A stretch of DNA of 64,000 bases, taken from positions 1 through 64,000 of the forward strand of contig DELY01000048.1 in the NCBI GenBank assembly GCA_002354655.1, written 5' to 3'. A program made the position numbers and the translations under genes. Every line of letters begins with the position of its first letter. Positions within the stretch are counted from its first letter, which is position 1. Positions 24,443 to 35,625 of this stretch are shown piece by piece. The stretch is from Pseudomonas sp. UBA2684 (GTDB lineage: Bacteria; Pseudomonadota; Gammaproteobacteria; Pseudomonadales; Pseudomonadaceae). The notes under the pieces were generated by a model. It saw nothing but the letters and a program-made list of their open reading frames with translations. It ran no database searches and was not told where the DNA came from.

Positions 24443-24516
24443 TGGAGGCTGAGGTCGGAATCGAACCGGCGTTCACGGATTTGCAATCCGGTGCATAACC
24501 ACTCTGCTACTCAGCC
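24443..24516 (-). tRNA. tRNA-Cys (anticodon GCA)
   Basis: A 74-base tRNA with acceptor stem GGCTGAG/CTCAGCC, encoded CCA end and anticodon GCA in loop TTGCAAA. Confidence 0.97.
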
Positions 24517-24525
24517 TTGAAACTA

Positions 24526-24550
24526 AACGGGCCGTTCTAAACGGCCCGTT
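24526..24550. repeat. Hairpin between tRNA-Gly and tRNA-Cys
   Basis: AACGGGCCGTT (24526-24536) and AACGGCCCGTT (24540-24550) form a perfect 11-base stem with a three-base loop, probably a processing signal in the tRNA precursor. Confidence 0.6.
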
Positions 24551-24555
24551 GAAAT

Positions 24556-24631
<76 letters not shown>

Positions 24632-24698
24632 TTGTCTTACTGACGGCCGCCATTCTATAGCTTCAGAACGCCCCGTCAACCCCTTGATTCAAAAAAGC

Positions 24699-25259
24699 TT
24701 ATTTCTTTTCCGCGGTCGTGCTGAGGTGCGGCCAGGCAGCCAGCAGGTACTGCAACATCGACCACAGGGTGAGCACCGCCGCGATAATCAGCAGTACATA
24801 ACCGACCACAACCCAGAATGTGAATAAGGGCGGGTTGGCCAGCAATGTGATCAACGCAACCATCTGCGCCGCGGTTTTCCACTTGGCGAGGTTGGATACG
24901 GCAACATGCGCCCGCGCACCGAGTTCGGCCATCCATTCGCGCAGGGCCGACACGACAATTTCACGACCAATGATGATCGCGGCAGGTAGGGTCAACCAAA
25001 GATTGGCGTGCTCGGCCACCAGCAGCACCAAGGCGACGGCCACCATCAATTTGTCGGCCACCGGATCAAGAAACGCACCAAAGGGCGTGCTTTGCTCCCA
25101 GCGGCGCGCCAGGTAGCCATCCAGCCAGTCGGTCGCGGCCGCGCAAGCGAACACCGCACTGGCTGCCCAATAGCTCCATGAAAATGGCATATAAAACAAC
25201 AGGATGAAGATCGGAATCAGCAGAACACGAAGCACGGTAAGCAGGTTGGGGATATTCAT
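24699..25259 (-). CDS. pgsA: CDP-diacylglycerol-glycerol-3-phosphate 3-phosphatidyltransferase
   Basis: A 186-residue inner-membrane enzyme making phosphatidylglycerol phosphate. The CDP-alcohol phosphatidyltransferase motif [20 protein letters not shown], then LDPVADK, is visible at about 44-70. It has several transmembrane segments. The ATG at 25259 is chosen over a GTG six bases earlier; neither has a strong ribosome-binding site. It lies 33 bases downstream of uvrC, the standard Pseudomonas arrangement gacA-uvrC-pgsA-tRNAs. Confidence 0.94.
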   Translation of the reverse strand: MNIPNLLTVLRVLLIPIFILLFYMPFSWSYWAASAVFACAAATDWLDGYLARRWEQSTPFGAFLDPVADKLMVAVALVLLVAEHANLWLTLPAAIIIGREIVVSALREWMAELGARAHVAVSNLAKWKTAAQMVALITLLANPPLFTFWVVVGYVLLIIAAVLTLWSMLQYLLAAWPHLSTTAEKK

Positions 25260-25292
25260 CGGCACAACTAGGCTGCGAGGTGATCCGGCATT

Positions 25293-27116
25293 CTACTCGC
25301 TGTGCAATGCGGCATAAATCAACTCAGCAAGCTTTTTACTAATCCCGGGGGCTTTCGCGATTTCTTCGACGCTGGCGCGGGACAATTCCTGCAGGCCGCC
25401 AAAGTGGTTGAGCAATTCGCGCCTGCGCTTCGGGCCAACCCCGGCAACCTCCTCCAGGCTAGAGGTGCGACGCGCTTTGCCGCGGCGCGCGCGGTGCCCG
25501 GTGATAGCAAACCGGTGCGATTCATCGCGAATCTGTTGAATCAAATGCAGCGCCGGTGAATTGCCTGGCAGGGTGAATTCATGGGCTGCATCGTTGAGGT
25601 ACAGCGTTTCCAGCCCGGGTTTGCGGGTCGTACCCTTGGCCACGCCCAGCAGGATCAGATCGGGAACCGCCAGCTCCTCAAGCACCTCGCGGGCCATGGT
25701 CAACTGACCTTTACCGCCGTCGACCAGCAATATATCCGGCAGTTTGCCCTCACCATCCTTGATCTTGCTGAAGCGCCGAGTGAGCGCCTGGTGCATGGCG
25801 GCGTAATCATCGCCGGCAGTCACGCCTTCGATGTTGTAGCGGCGGTAATCGGATTTCAGTGGACCTTCCGGACCGAATACCACGCACGAAGCGACAGTGG
25901 CTTCACCGCTGGTGTGGCTGATGTCGAAACACTCGAGTCGTTGTGGCACTTCATCCATGTGTAGCGCTTCTGCCAGCGCCTCAAAACGCTCGGCCACGTG
26001 TTGTCGATTGGCCAGGCGTGCGCCGAGCGCCTGTTCGGCATTGGTCACCGCCAATTGCTGCCAGCGCGCGCGGGTGCCTCGCACGCGGTAACTGATGCTT
26101 AATTCACGGCCGCGCATTTCATCGATAGCTGCGATCAGCGTAGGGAAGTCTTCATGTTGCGCGTTGACGATCAGCTCGCTGGGAAGGTCGCGCTCCTGGC
26201 TGCCCAGGTAGTACTGGGCCAGGAACGCCAGCAGCACCGCATTACCCTCCTCCTCGATCGCCACTTGTGGGAAGAAGTTCTTACTGCCCAGCACGCGGCC
26301 TGCGCGCACGCTGATCAAGTGCACGCAAGCGCCGCCCGGGTTGACCATGGCGGCGACTACGTCGACATCACCGGTGCCGCCTTCCATGCTTTGCTGATCT
26401 TGCACGCGGCGGAGCAAGGAAATCTGATCGCGCAATTCGGCTGCGCGCTCGAAGTCCAGTTCACCGGCGGCTTTTTGCATGCCGCTGGACAGCTCATCGC
26501 TCAGTGCATTGCTGCGTCCTTCGAGAAACATCACCGAGTGACGCACATCCTCGGCATATTCCGCCGGTTCGACCAAGCCAACACACGGCCCCTTGCAGCG
26601 TTTGATCTGGTACTGCAGGCACGGCCGCGTACGGTTCTTGAAATAGCTGTCTTCGCACTGACGCACCAGAAAGGCTTTCTGCAGCAGGTTCAAGCTTTCA
26701 CGTATCGCGCCCGCGCTCGGGTAGGGGCCGAAGTAGCGACCTTTTTGTTTCTTCGCGCCGCGGTGAATGCTCAGGCGCGGGTAGTCGCCATCGGAAAGGA
26801 ATACATAGGGGTAGGACTTGTCGTCGCGCAGCAGGATGTTGTACGGCGGCCGCCATTCCTTGATCAGCGTTTGCTCGAGCAGCAGCGCTTCGGTTTCGTT
26901 GGCGGTGATGGTGGTTTCGACCTGGGCAATCTTGCCGACCAGCGCCGCTGTTTTCGGCGCCAGTCCAGTCTTACGGAAGTAGCTGGACAGGCGTTTTTTC
27001 AGGTTCTTCGCTTTACCTACATAAAGCAGTTTGGTGTCCGCGTCGAACATGCGGTACACGCCGGGGCGGCTGCTACACGTGGCAAGGAAGGCGCTGGGGT
27101 CGAACGTGGTGGTCAT
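25293..27116 (-). CDS. uvrC: Excinuclease ABC subunit C
   Basis: A 607-residue nucleotide excision repair nuclease. The GIY-YIG domain (RPGVYRMF...[14 protein letters not shown]) is at about 16-45, the UVR/UvrB-interaction segment near 205-240, the RNase H-like endonuclease domain with [10 protein letters not shown] at about 390-400 and [12 protein letters not shown] near 455, and a C-terminal helix-hairpin-helix pair. The ATG at 27116 gives the usual length and leaves one base after the gacA stop; an earlier in-frame start would overlap gacA. It makes the dual incisions around UvrB-bound lesions. Confidence 0.96.
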   Translation of the reverse strand: MTTTFDPSAFLATCSSRPGVYRMFDADTKLLYVGKAKNLKKRLSSYFRKTGLAPKTAALVGKIAQVETTITANETEALLLEQTLIKEWRPPYNILLRDDKSYPYVFLSDGDYPRLSIHRGAKKQKGRYFGPYPSAGAIRESLNLLQKAFLVRQCEDSYFKNRTRPCLQYQIKRCKGPCVGLVEPAEYAEDVRHSVMFLEGRSNALSDELSSGMQKAAGELDFERAAELRDQISLLRRVQDQQSMEGGTGDVDVVAAMVNPGGACVHLISVRAGRVLGSKNFFPQVAIEEEGNAVLLAFLAQYYLGSQERDLPSELIVNAQHEDFPTLIAAIDEMRGRELSISYRVRGTRARWQQLAVTNAEQALGARLANRQHVAERFEALAEALHMDEVPQRLECFDISHTSGEATVASCVVFGPEGPLKSDYRRYNIEGVTAGDDYAAMHQALTRRFSKIKDGEGKLPDILLVDGGKGQLTMAREVLEELAVPDLILLGVAKGTTRKPGLETLYLNDAAHEFTLPGNSPALHLIQQIRDESHRFAITGHRARRGKARRTSSLEEVAGVGPKRRRELLNHFGGLQELSRASVEEIAKAPGISKKLAELIYAALHSE

Positions 27117-27117
27117 T

Positions 27118-27762
27118 TCAACTGGTGGCATCGACCATGCCATGACGTACAGCCAGCAAGGCCAGCTCTACATCGCTGGTGATCGACAGCTTCTCGAAGA
27201 TCCGATAACGGTAAGTGTTCACCGTTTTGGGTGACAGGCATAGCTTGTCGGAGATGCTCTGCACCTTCTGGCAGCCGGCGATCATCAGGGCAATCTGAAT
27301 CTCGCGTTCCGAGAGCAGGTCGAAGGGCGAGTTATTGGTGTGCGGCTGAAAGGACTTGAGCGCCAGTTGCTGGGCAATCTGCGGGCTGATGTACCGCTGC
27401 CCGGCAAACACCAGGCGAATGGCATGGACCATTTCTTCCAGTGCGGCGCCCTTGGTCAGGTAGCCGGCGGCACCTGCTTGCAGCAGGCGCGTAGGAAATG
27501 GATCTTCCTCGCACACCGTAACGGCAACGATTTTCAGGTCGGGGTGACTGCGGATCAGCTTGCGGGTTGCTTCGAGACCGCCAATACCGGGCATTTTGAC
27601 GTCCATCAGGACGACATCCGGTTTCAATTCGCGGGCTTTTTTCAGTGACTCTTCACCAGACTCGGCTTGTCCGACCACTTGCAAGCCATCGATGTCGGCC
27701 AGCATGCGCGTGATACCTGTACGAACCAGATCGTGGTCGTCGACCACAAGCACCCTAATCAA
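27118..27762 (-). CDS. gacA: Response regulator GacA
   Basis: A 214-residue NarL/LuxR-type response regulator. The receiver domain has the phosphoacceptor Asp54 in LMDVKMPG; the C-terminal helix-turn-helix ([16 protein letters not shown]...[16 protein letters not shown]) covers about 148-205. It activates the small RNAs that titrate RsmA/RsmE and so controls secondary metabolism and lifestyle switches. The start codon is TTG (27762-27760) with GAGG at good spacing; gacA genes of other pseudomonads also use TTG. It heads the gacA-uvrC-pgsA operon. Confidence 0.97.
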   Translation of the reverse strand: MIRVLVVDDHDLVRTGITRMLADIDGLQVVGQAESGEESLKKARELKPDVVLMDVKMPGIGGLEATRKLIRSHPDLKIVAVTVCEEDPFPTRLLQAGAAGYLTKGAALEEMVHAIRLVFAGQRYISPQIAQQLALKSFQPHTNNSPFDLLSEREIQIALMIAGCQKVQSISDKLCLSPKTVNTYRYRIFEKLSITSDVELALLAVRHGMVDATS

Positions 27763-27920
27763 GCGGACACCTCGTTCTGCGTCAGCCGCTCAAGGCAGCG
27801 GTCTTGTTGGAATGCCGGTCACCTTAGCAAAAAGCTCCGGCTAGACCTAGCTTGGCGCATGGCAGTCAAAAAGCAAACGTCAAAATACTGCGTATGGCTG
27901 ATCGATCTGCAACAAGAAGA

Positions 27921-28010
27921 TGGCGGAAGCGGTGAGATTCGAACTCACGGAAGAGTTTCCCCTTCGACGGTTTTCAAGACCGTTGCATTCAACCGCTCTG
28001 CCACGCTTCC
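27921..28010 (-). tRNA. tRNA-Ser (anticodon TGA)
   Basis: A 90-base class II tRNA with acceptor stem GGAAGCG/CGCTTCC, encoded CCA end, long variable arm and anticodon TGA in loop CTTGAAA. Confidence 0.97.
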
Positions 28011-28145
28011 GGCGTTAGTGCGGGCGGCAATCTTACCGGAACGCAACACACTGTCAAACTCTCTGGGTTGGCAGCGTGCAAGGCTCTGTTATGATCGTCT
28101 ACGACCCTGGTCACGGAACCAATTAGCCTTTATAGGAGTGTTGCC

Positions 28146-28814
28146 ATGCACGAACAAGATTACGCACTCAATCACGCGCAGGTTGAGCAGCAGGAAGTCA
28201 GCCGCGTTCTGCGCAACACCTATGGCTTGTTGGCCATTACCCTGGCCTTCAGTGGTTTGGTGGCGTTCCTGGCGCAGCGCGCCAATGTGCCCTATCCGAA
28301 TATCTTCGTGGTGCTGATTGGCTTCTACGGCCTGTTTTTCCTCACGGCAAAACTGCGTAACTCGCCCTGGGGGCTGGTCTCCACCCTCGCCCTGACCGGC
28401 TTCATGGGATACACCCTCGGACCGATCCTCAACCGTTATCTGGGCATGGCCAACGGCGCCGAAGTTGTCAGCTCCGCGTTCATGATGACGGCGCTGGTGT
28501 TCTGCGGCCTGTCCGCATATGTACTGACCACACGCAAGGACATGAGCTTCCTCAGCGGCTTCATCACCGCCGGGTTCTTCGTTCTGCTGGGCGCTATGGT
28601 TGCTGGGTTCTTCTTCCAGATCAGCGGTCTGCAACTGGCGATCAGTGCTGGTTTCGTACTGTTCTCCTCGGCCTGTATCCTGTTTCAAACCAGTGCGATC
28701 ATCCACGGTGGTGAGCGTAACTACATCATGGCGACCATCAGCCTGTATGTATCGATCTACAACCTGTTCGTCAGCCTGCTGCAAATCTTCGGCATCATGG
28801 GCAGCGACGATTGA
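28146..28814 (+). CDS. BAX inhibitor-1/YccA family membrane protein
   Basis: A 222-residue inner-membrane protein with about seven transmembrane helices of the Bax inhibitor-1 family (PF01027). The C-terminal [20 protein letters not shown] with nearby Asp residues is characteristic. AGGAGTG precedes the ATG. In E. coli YccA modulates FtsH protease; a similar role is likely here. It is immediately upstream of the tus genes, as in P. aeruginosa. Confidence 0.9.
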   Translation: MHEQDYALNHAQVEQQEVSRVLRNTYGLLAITLAFSGLVAFLAQRANVPYPNIFVVLIGFYGLFFLTAKLRNSPWGLVSTLALTGFMGYTLGPILNRYLGMANGAEVVSSAFMMTALVFCGLSAYVLTTRKDMSFLSGFITAGFFVLLGAMVAGFFFQISGLQLAISAGFVLFSSACILFQTSAIIHGGERNYIMATISLYVSIYNLFVSLLQIFGIMGSDD

Positions 28815-28830
28815 TCGATTCGCGACACTG

Positions 28831-28855
28831 AAAAGCCCGCTTCGGCGGGCTTTTT
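28831..28855 (+). terminator. Rho-independent terminator after the yccA-like gene
   Basis: AAAAGCCCGC pairs with GCGGGCTTTTT around a TTCG loop. Confidence 0.9.
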
Positions 28856-28924
28856 CATGCCTGTGGCGAGCATCTTGCCTGCTCAAGCTTTATCATGCCG
28901 CCAGATCACCTTGCCGGGCTCTCT

Positions 28925-29317
28925 ATGAAATTCGCTATCGCCCTCTTCTCCCCGCCGCAGGCACCCTCCTCGCGCCGCGCCCTGCGTTTTGCTCAAGCTG
29001 CGCTGGCCGGTGGCCATGAGATCGTCCGGCTGTTTTTCTACCAGGATGGCGTGCACAGCGCCTCAAGCAACGTGGTCACTGCGCAGGACGAGCTGAGCGT
29101 AACCGGCGAGTGGCGCGACTTCGTGCGCGAGCAGCAACTCGACGGCGTGGTGTGCATCGCCGCGGCGTTGCGCCGTGGTGTATTGAACGACGAAGAGGCC
29201 CAGCGCTATGGCCGTGTGGCCGCCAACCTGGACGCACCCTGGGAGCTTTCCGGGTTGGGCCAGTTGCACGAGGCGACGCAGATGGCGGATCGCCTGGTGT
29301 GTTTTGGAGGGCCTTGA
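28925..29317 (+). CDS. tusD: Sulfurtransferase complex subunit TusD
   Basis: A 130-residue DsrE-fold protein. It starts MKFAIALFSPPQAPSSRRAL; the sulfur-carrying cysteine lies in VVCIAAALRRGVL at about residue 78. As part of TusBCD it takes persulfide sulfur from TusA and passes it to TusE for 2-thiouridine formation in tRNA by MnmA, which is encoded at 50815. No strong ribosome-binding site is seen before the ATG. It is the first gene of a tightly packed tus operon. Confidence 0.92.
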   Translation: MKFAIALFSPPQAPSSRRALRFAQAALAGGHEIVRLFFYQDGVHSASSNVVTAQDELSVTGEWRDFVREQQLDGVVCIAAALRRGVLNDEEAQRYGRVAANLDAPWELSGLGQLHEATQMADRLVCFGGP

Positions 29318-29318
29318 G

Positions 29319-29678
29319 ATGAGCCAATCGCTGCTGATTGTCAGCCGTCAAGCACCGTGGTCCGGGCCTGGCGCGCGCGAGGCACTGGACATTGTCTTGG
29401 CCGGCGGCGCCTTCGATTTACCGATTGGCCTGCTGTTTCTCGACGATGGGGTGTTTCAACTCTCTGCGGCGCAGCAACCCAGCGCCCTGCAACAGAAAGA
29501 CCTGAGCGCCAACTTGCAGGCGCTGCCACTGTTTGGCGTGGAGGCGCTGTACGCATCAGCACGCAGCCTGCTGGAGCGCGGCTTGGCCGCCGAGCCTCTG
29601 ACGCTGGCAGTCGAGGTGCTGGACGATGCTGCCCTGACCGGGCTTATCGAGCGTTATGACCAAGTGATTACCCTCTGA
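29319..29678 (+). CDS. tusC: Sulfurtransferase complex subunit TusC
   Basis: A 119-residue DsrF-like protein: MSQSLLIVSRQAPWSG at the start and FDLPIGLLFLDDGVFQL at about 33-49. It is a structural subunit of the TusBCD heterohexamer. It starts one base after the tusD stop; its own stop overlaps the tusB start. Confidence 0.9.
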   Translation: MSQSLLIVSRQAPWSGPGAREALDIVLAGGAFDLPIGLLFLDDGVFQLSAAQQPSALQQKDLSANLQALPLFGVEALYASARSLLERGLAAEPLTLAVEVLDDAALTGLIERYDQVITL

Positions 29679-29977
29679 TGACGACCCTACATGTACTGTC
29701 CCATTCACCGTTCAGCGACAGCCGCCTGAGCAGTTGTTTGCGCCTGCTCGGCCCTGACGACGGCCTGTTGTTGTGTGGCGATGCGGTGTATGCCCTGCAA
29801 GCCGGGACGGCGCAGCGCCAAGCCTTGGACTTGATGCCGGCCACTATTGGCCTATTCGCCTTGCAGGAAGACCTGATCGCACGCGCTGTCGAAGCGCCGG
29901 AGCGAATCAGCCTGGTCGACTACCCAGGGTTCGTCGCGCTCAGTTGCCATTTCGACAAGGTCAACAGCTGGCTATGA
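29678..29977 (+). CDS. tusB: Sulfurtransferase complex subunit TusB
   Basis: A 99-residue DsrH-like protein: MTTLHVLSHSPFSDSRLSSC, then GDAVYALQAG at about 33-42. It is the third subunit of TusBCD. It overlaps tusC by one base and tusE by four bases, indicating coupled translation. Confidence 0.9.
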   Translation: MTTLHVLSHSPFSDSRLSSCLRLLGPDDGLLLCGDAVYALQAGTAQRQALDLMPATIGLFALQEDLIARAVEAPERISLVDYPGFVALSCHFDKVNSWL

Positions 29978-30309
29978 CTGAACTGATGATCGGTGAGCGG
30001 TATATCGCGCTGGATACAGATGGCTACCTGATCGATCTGGCCGATTGGTCGGAAGCGGTGGCCGAGGCTTTGGCGCAGCAGGAAGGGTTGAGTCTGAGTG
30101 TCGAGCATTGGGAGGTGTTGCAGTTGCTGCGCGCGTTCTATGACGAATTCCAGTTGTCGCCAGCCAATCGGCCACTGATCAAGTACGTGGCGCTTAAACT
30201 GGGCCCGGAAAAAGGCAACAGCCTGCACCTCAATCGCTTGTTCAACGGCACTCCCGCCAAACTTGCCGCCAAGTTGGCGGGCCTGCCCAAACCGACGAAT
30301 TGCCTATGA
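29974..30309 (+). CDS. tusE: Sulfur relay protein TusE/DsrC
   Basis: A 111-residue DsrC/TusE-family protein. The C-terminal arm carries the conserved penultimate cysteine (…PKPTNCL), which accepts sulfur from TusD and interacts with MnmA. The segment WEVLQLLRAFYDEFQLSP is at about 46-63. The ATG overlaps the tusB stop; a long upstream in-frame extension is not supported. Confidence 0.92.
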   Translation: MTELMIGERYIALDTDGYLIDLADWSEAVAEALAQQEGLSLSVEHWEVLQLLRAFYDEFQLSPANRPLIKYVALKLGPEKGNSLHLNRLFNGTPAKLAAKLAGLPKPTNCL

Positions 30310-31289
30310 ACCTGGTTACCCCACCCGAGCACCCTTTCGCCCAGTTCGTGCGCATCCTTGGCAAAGGCAAGCGTGGCGCGCGCAACTTGACCCGCGCAGA
30401 AGCACGCGAGGCCATGGGCATGCTGCTTGACGGCAAGGTCGAGGACACTCAGCTTGGCGCCTTCCTGATGCTGTTGCGGCACAAAGAGGAAAGCGCCGAA
30501 GAAATGGCCGGATTTACCGAGGCCGTGCGTGAGCGTCTGCAGGCGCCGTCGATCGAGATTGATCTGGACTGGCCGAGCTATGCCGGCAAGAAGCGTCACC
30601 TGCCGTGGTTCCTCTTGGCGGCCAAAGCCCTGGCGCAAAGCGGCGTGCGTATCTTGCTGCACGGCGGCGGCGCACACACGGCGGGCCGTATGTACAGCGA
30701 GCAATTGCTCGATGGTCTGGCTATTCCGCTGTGCCGCAGTTGGGCTGCGGTCGAGCAGGCCTTGCAGCAAGAGCGCTTGGCATTTTTCCCCCTGGGCGAC
30801 TGGATGCCGCAATTGCAGCGCATGATCGACCTGCGCAACACCCTCGGCCTGCGCTCGCCGATCCACTCGTTGACGCGCATCCTCAACCCGTTGTCGGCGC
30901 GCTGTGGTTTGCAAAGTATCTTTCATCCCGGTTACCAGGCGGTGCACCGCGAGGCCAGCCAATTGCTCGGCGACACGGCCCTGGTAATCAAAGGCGAAGG
31001 CGGTGAGATCGAGATCAACCCGGACGCCATCAGCCATCTGTATGGCACCGCCCATGGCGAGAATTGGGACGAAGACTGGCCCGCGCTTTCCCCTCTTCGT
31101 CACGTCAAGCCCGAGTCTTTGCAGCCCGAGCACTTGCGCGCGTTCTGGGATGGTGAGGTGCAGGACGACTACGGTCAGCTTGCCGTGCTCAGCAGCATGG
31201 CTTTGGCACTACGTGCCCTGGGCTTGCCGCGCGAAGAGGCCTTTATACAAGCGCAACTGCGTTGGGATGCTCGCCGCACATCTAAATAG
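30306..31289 (+). CDS. ybiB: YbiB/TrpD2-like glycosyltransferase-family protein
   Basis: A 327-residue homologue of anthranilate phosphoribosyltransferase (TrpD-like fold). An N-terminal helical domain with LTRAEAREAMGMLLDGKV is at about 29-46, followed by a nucleotide-binding-like domain. Proteins of this branch (YbiB) bind nucleic acid in E. coli and do not act in tryptophan synthesis. The ATG overlaps the tusE stop. Its location directly after tusE is conserved in Pseudomonas. Confidence 0.85.
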   Translation: MNLVTPPEHPFAQFVRILGKGKRGARNLTRAEAREAMGMLLDGKVEDTQLGAFLMLLRHKEESAEEMAGFTEAVRERLQAPSIEIDLDWPSYAGKKRHLPWFLLAAKALAQSGVRILLHGGGAHTAGRMYSEQLLDGLAIPLCRSWAAVEQALQQERLAFFPLGDWMPQLQRMIDLRNTLGLRSPIHSLTRILNPLSARCGLQSIFHPGYQAVHREASQLLGDTALVIKGEGGEIEINPDAISHLYGTAHGENWDEDWPALSPLRHVKPESLQPEHLRAFWDGEVQDDYGQLAVLSSMALALRALGLPREEAFIQAQLRWDARRTSK

Positions 31290-31385
31290 TCGATTCATCG
31301 GGACAGATTTTTGCACCGTTCGATCACGTGCCTCTGGTTAGACTGACTGCCGAAGCCGCAATGCTAAACGCTAGAGGAGTTAGGA

Positions 31386-32387
31386 ATGGGCTTGCTGATC
31401 GAAGGGCGCTGGCACGACCAGTGGTACGACACGGGCGAAGGTGGGCGTTTCCAGCGCGAGAGCGCCCAGCGGCGCAACTGGATCACCGTCGATGGCAGCC
31501 CTGGGCCGAGCGGCGAAGGCGGTTTCCAGGCACAACCAGGTCGCTATCACCTCTACGTTTCCCTCGCCTGCCCATGGGCTCATCGCACCTTGATTCTGCG
31601 TGCACTGAAGGGCCTCGACAGCCTGATCGGCGTCTCGGTGGTCAGCTGGCTGATGCGCGAGGACGGCTGGACGTTCGACCCGAAGCAGGGTTCCACTGGC
31701 GATGCGCTGGACGGCTTCAGCTTCCTGCATCAGCGCTATACCGTCGATGATGCGGGCTACACCGGGCGGGTCACGGTCCCGCTGCTCTGGGACAAGCAGC
31801 AACAACGCATCGTCAGCAATGAATCGGCGGAAATCATCCGCATGTTCAACTCGGCCTTCGACGACTTGACCGGTAATCGTCTGGATTTTTATCCGGATGC
31901 ACTGCGTAACGTGATCGACGCACTCAATCAACGCATCTATCCGGCAGTCAATAACGGCGTGTATCGCGCGGGGTTTGCCACCACGCAGGCCGCCTATGAG
32001 GAAGCCTTCGTCGAGCTGTTCGACGAGTTGGACAGACTGGACACGCTGCTCGGTCAGCGCCGTTATCTAGCCGGCGAATATCTCACTGAGGCCGACTGGC
32101 GCCTGTTCACCACAGTGATTCGCTTCGACGCCGTGTATTACGGCCACTTCAAGTGCAACTTGCGGCGTATCGCGGACTATCCCAATTTGTCTAATTGGTT
32201 GCGCGAGCTGTACCAGTGGCCGGGCGTTGCGCAAACGGTGGACTTCGAACATATCAAAAGCCATTACTACGCCAGCCATCACACCATCAACCCCACCGGC
32301 ATCGTGCCGCGAGGCCCCGCACAGCACTTTATCCACGGCCATGATCGCCAGCGCTTGCCCGGTAGCGGAGTGTGGCGAAAGCCGTAA
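31386..32387 (+). CDS. Glutathionyl-hydroquinone reductase (Xi-class glutathione transferase)
   Basis: A 333-residue protein of the YqjG/PcpF group. The thioredoxin-like domain contains SLACPWAHRTLILRALKGL at about 59-77 with the catalytic Cys62; NESAEIIRMFNSAF follows and the helical C-terminal domain covers about 180-310. These enzymes reduce glutathionyl-hydroquinones to hydroquinones. The ATG is preceded by GGAGT. It stands alone between ybiB and the convergent cysG. Confidence 0.88.
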   Translation: MGLLIEGRWHDQWYDTGEGGRFQRESAQRRNWITVDGSPGPSGEGGFQAQPGRYHLYVSLACPWAHRTLILRALKGLDSLIGVSVVSWLMREDGWTFDPKQGSTGDALDGFSFLHQRYTVDDAGYTGRVTVPLLWDKQQQRIVSNESAEIIRMFNSAFDDLTGNRLDFYPDALRNVIDALNQRIYPAVNNGVYRAGFATTQAAYEEAFVELFDELDRLDTLLGQRRYLAGEYLTEADWRLFTTVIRFDAVYYGHFKCNLRRIADYPNLSNWLRELYQWPGVAQTVDFEHIKSHYYASHHTINPTGIVPRGPAQHFIHGHDRQRLPGSGVWRKP

Positions 32388-32452
32388 AGCCGAGGCTACT
32401 CAACGCGTGTAGGCCGGGTTTAGCCCACCCTCGCGCAGTTCGCCGGCGAAAC

Positions 32453-33835
32453 TCAGACGTGCGCCTGAGCGCCTTCGAACCAGGCCAGTTTGTCCCGCAG
32501 TTGCACCACCTCGCCGACAATCACCAAGGTTGGGGCATGCACTTCATGCTGAGCGACTAACTCCGGTAAATTCGCCAGAGTGCCCGTAAAGACGCGCTGG
32601 TTGCGTGTGGTGCCCTGCTGGATCAGGGCCGCCGGCGTGCTTGCGGCCCGCCCATGGGCGATCAACTGTTGGCAAATCATCGGCAAACCGACCAAACCCA
32701 TATACAGCACCAGGGTTTGGCTGGGCGCCGTCAGCTCGCTCCAAGGCAAATCGCAGCTGCCATCCTTGAGGTGGCCGGTGACGAAGCGCACCGATTGCGC
32801 ATGGTCGCGATGGGTCAGCGGAATCCCCGCGTAGGCCGCGCAGCCGCTAGCCGCGGTAATACCAGGCACGACCTGAAACGGAATACCGTGCGCCGCGAGC
32901 TCCTCGATCTCTTCACCACCGCGGCCGAAGATAAACGGGTCGCCGCCCTTCAGGCGCAAAACCCGCTTGCCCTCTTTGGCCAAGCTGACCAGGCGCAGAT
33001 TGATTTGCTCCTGCGGCAGGGCATGTTCCGCGCGTTGCTTACCGACATAGATGCGCTCGGCGTCGCGGCGACACAACTCTATGATCGCTGGAGCAACCAG
33101 GCGATCGTAGAGCACCACATCAGCCTGCTGCATCAGGCGCAGGGCGCGAAACGTCAGCAAATCCGGGTCGCCAGGGCCCGCGCCCACCAGGTACACCTCG
33201 CCCAAGGCACGCGGCGCAGCACCGGCGATTTTTGCCTCGAGCAGGCGTTCGCCTTCCTGCAGTTTTCCGGCGAACACGCTTTCGGCGATTTGCCCTTGGA
33301 ATACCTCTTCCCAGAACACTCGACGCTGCTGCACATCGGGAAACAAGCCTTTGACTTGCGCCCGGAAGCGCTTGGCCAAGCCGGCGAGCTGGCCGTAAGT
33401 CGCTGGAATCCAGGTCTCGATCTTCGCGCGGATCAGCCGAGCCAGCACGGGCGCATCGCCACCGCTGGTAACGGCGACGATCAGTGGCGAGCGGTCGACG
33501 ATGGCCGGGAAAATCACGCTGCACAGCTTGGGCGCGTCCACCACATTCACCGGAATCCCCAGTGCCTGTGCCTGCGTGGAGATCTGCGCATTGAGCGGTT
33601 CGTCGTCAGTGGCGGCAATAATCAGCACCACTCCGCACAAATCATCCGCCTGGTAGCCACGTAACAACACCTCGCCTGCGAGTTCGCGCAACTCGTCACG
33701 TACTTCGGGCGCCACCACGCGCAACCGTGCGCCGGCATCGGCCAGCAGGCGCGCCTTGCGCAGGGCCACTTCGCCGCCGCCGACCACCAGCACCAGGCGA
33801 TCCTGCAAGTTGTGGAACAGGGGGAGAAAGTCCAT
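32453..33835 (-). CDS. cysG: Siroheme synthase CysG
   Basis: A 460-residue trifunctional enzyme. The N-terminal precorrin-2 dehydrogenase/ferrochelatase part ([10 protein letters not shown]…[15 protein letters not shown] at about 17-31) is followed by uroporphyrinogen-III methyltransferase ([19 protein letters not shown] at about 215-233, [16 protein letters not shown] near 299-314). It makes siroheme for sulfite and nitrite reductases. The ATG at 33835 gives family length; an upstream extension to 34063 would overlap serS. It is downstream of serS on the same strand. Confidence 0.95.
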   Translation of the reverse strand: MDFLPLFHNLQDRLVLVVGGGEVALRKARLLADAGARLRVVAPEVRDELRELAGEVLLRGYQADDLCGVVLIIAATDDEPLNAQISTQAQALGIPVNVVDAPKLCSVIFPAIVDRSPLIVAVTSGGDAPVLARLIRAKIETWIPATYGQLAGLAKRFRAQVKGLFPDVQQRRVFWEEVFQGQIAESVFAGKLQEGERLLEAKIAGAAPRALGEVYLVGAGPGDPDLLTFRALRLMQQADVVLYDRLVAPAIIELCRRDAERIYVGKQRAEHALPQEQINLRLVSLAKEGKRVLRLKGGDPFIFGRGGEEIEELAAHGIPFQVVPGITAASGCAAYAGIPLTHRDHAQSVRFVTGHLKDGSCDLPWSELTAPSQTLVLYMGLVGLPMICQQLIAHGRAASTPAALIQQGTTRNQRVFTGTLANLPELVAQHEVHAPTLVIVGEVVQLRDKLAWFEGAQAHV

Positions 33836-33953
33836 GGGGCAAGGTCCGCGCGAATCAGTAAGGTGAGCGTAGAAGCTGAGCAGCCGCAGGGTGAGCTGAA
33901 GCCCACCACTGCTGTCGGTCCAGGCGGACTGCAACCCGCCCGAGATACGTCGC

Positions 33954-35246
<1,293 letters not shown>

Positions 35247-35250
35247 TCAA

Positions 35251-35625
35251 TCAGAGTTTGGTGAAAGATAGGCCCGCCCAGGTCGCGAGCAGGCCACCCA
35301 ACACGCTGAGCGCCACATAGCCAAAGGCCAGCGGCACCTGGCCGCTTTCCAGCAGGCGCAAGGTGTCGAGGGAAAAGGAAGAAAAGGTAGTGAGGCCGCC
35401 CAGAAAGCCGACAATCAAGCCCGCTCGCAACTCCAGCGGAATCTCCGGGCGCAACAGGAACAAGCCATAGAGGAATCCGATCAACAGGCAGCCGACGATA
35501 TTGACCGCCAGGGTCGCGGTATAAAAATACTGCGGCCAATTGGCGTTGATCCAATTGCCGCTGGCGTAACGCAGCAATGTACCGCTGGCGCCTCCGGCGG
35601 CCACGGCGAGCACTACGCCAATCAT
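35251..35625 (-). CDS. crcB: Fluoride channel CrcB/Fluc
   Basis: A 124-residue inner-membrane protein with four transmembrane helices. [10 protein letters not shown] is near 12-21 and the pore motif [13 protein letters not shown] near 47-59; [13 protein letters not shown] is near 79-91. Dimers export fluoride. The ATG overlaps the rarA stop by four bases. No fluoride riboswitch is visible, as expected for a gene inside an operon. Confidence 0.93.
   Translation of the reverse strand: MIGVVLAVAAGGASGTLLRYASGNWINANWPQYFYTATLAVNIVGCLLIGFLYGLFLLRPEIPLELRAGLIVGFLGGLTTFSSFSLDTLRLLESGQVPLAFGYVALSVLGGLLATWAGLSFTKL

Noticed and set aside
32401-32450. GTAGGCCGGGTTTAGCCC as a REP-like repeat between the glutathione transferase gene and cysG
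   Set aside because: The stem is short and imperfect; the evidence is too weak to annotate.
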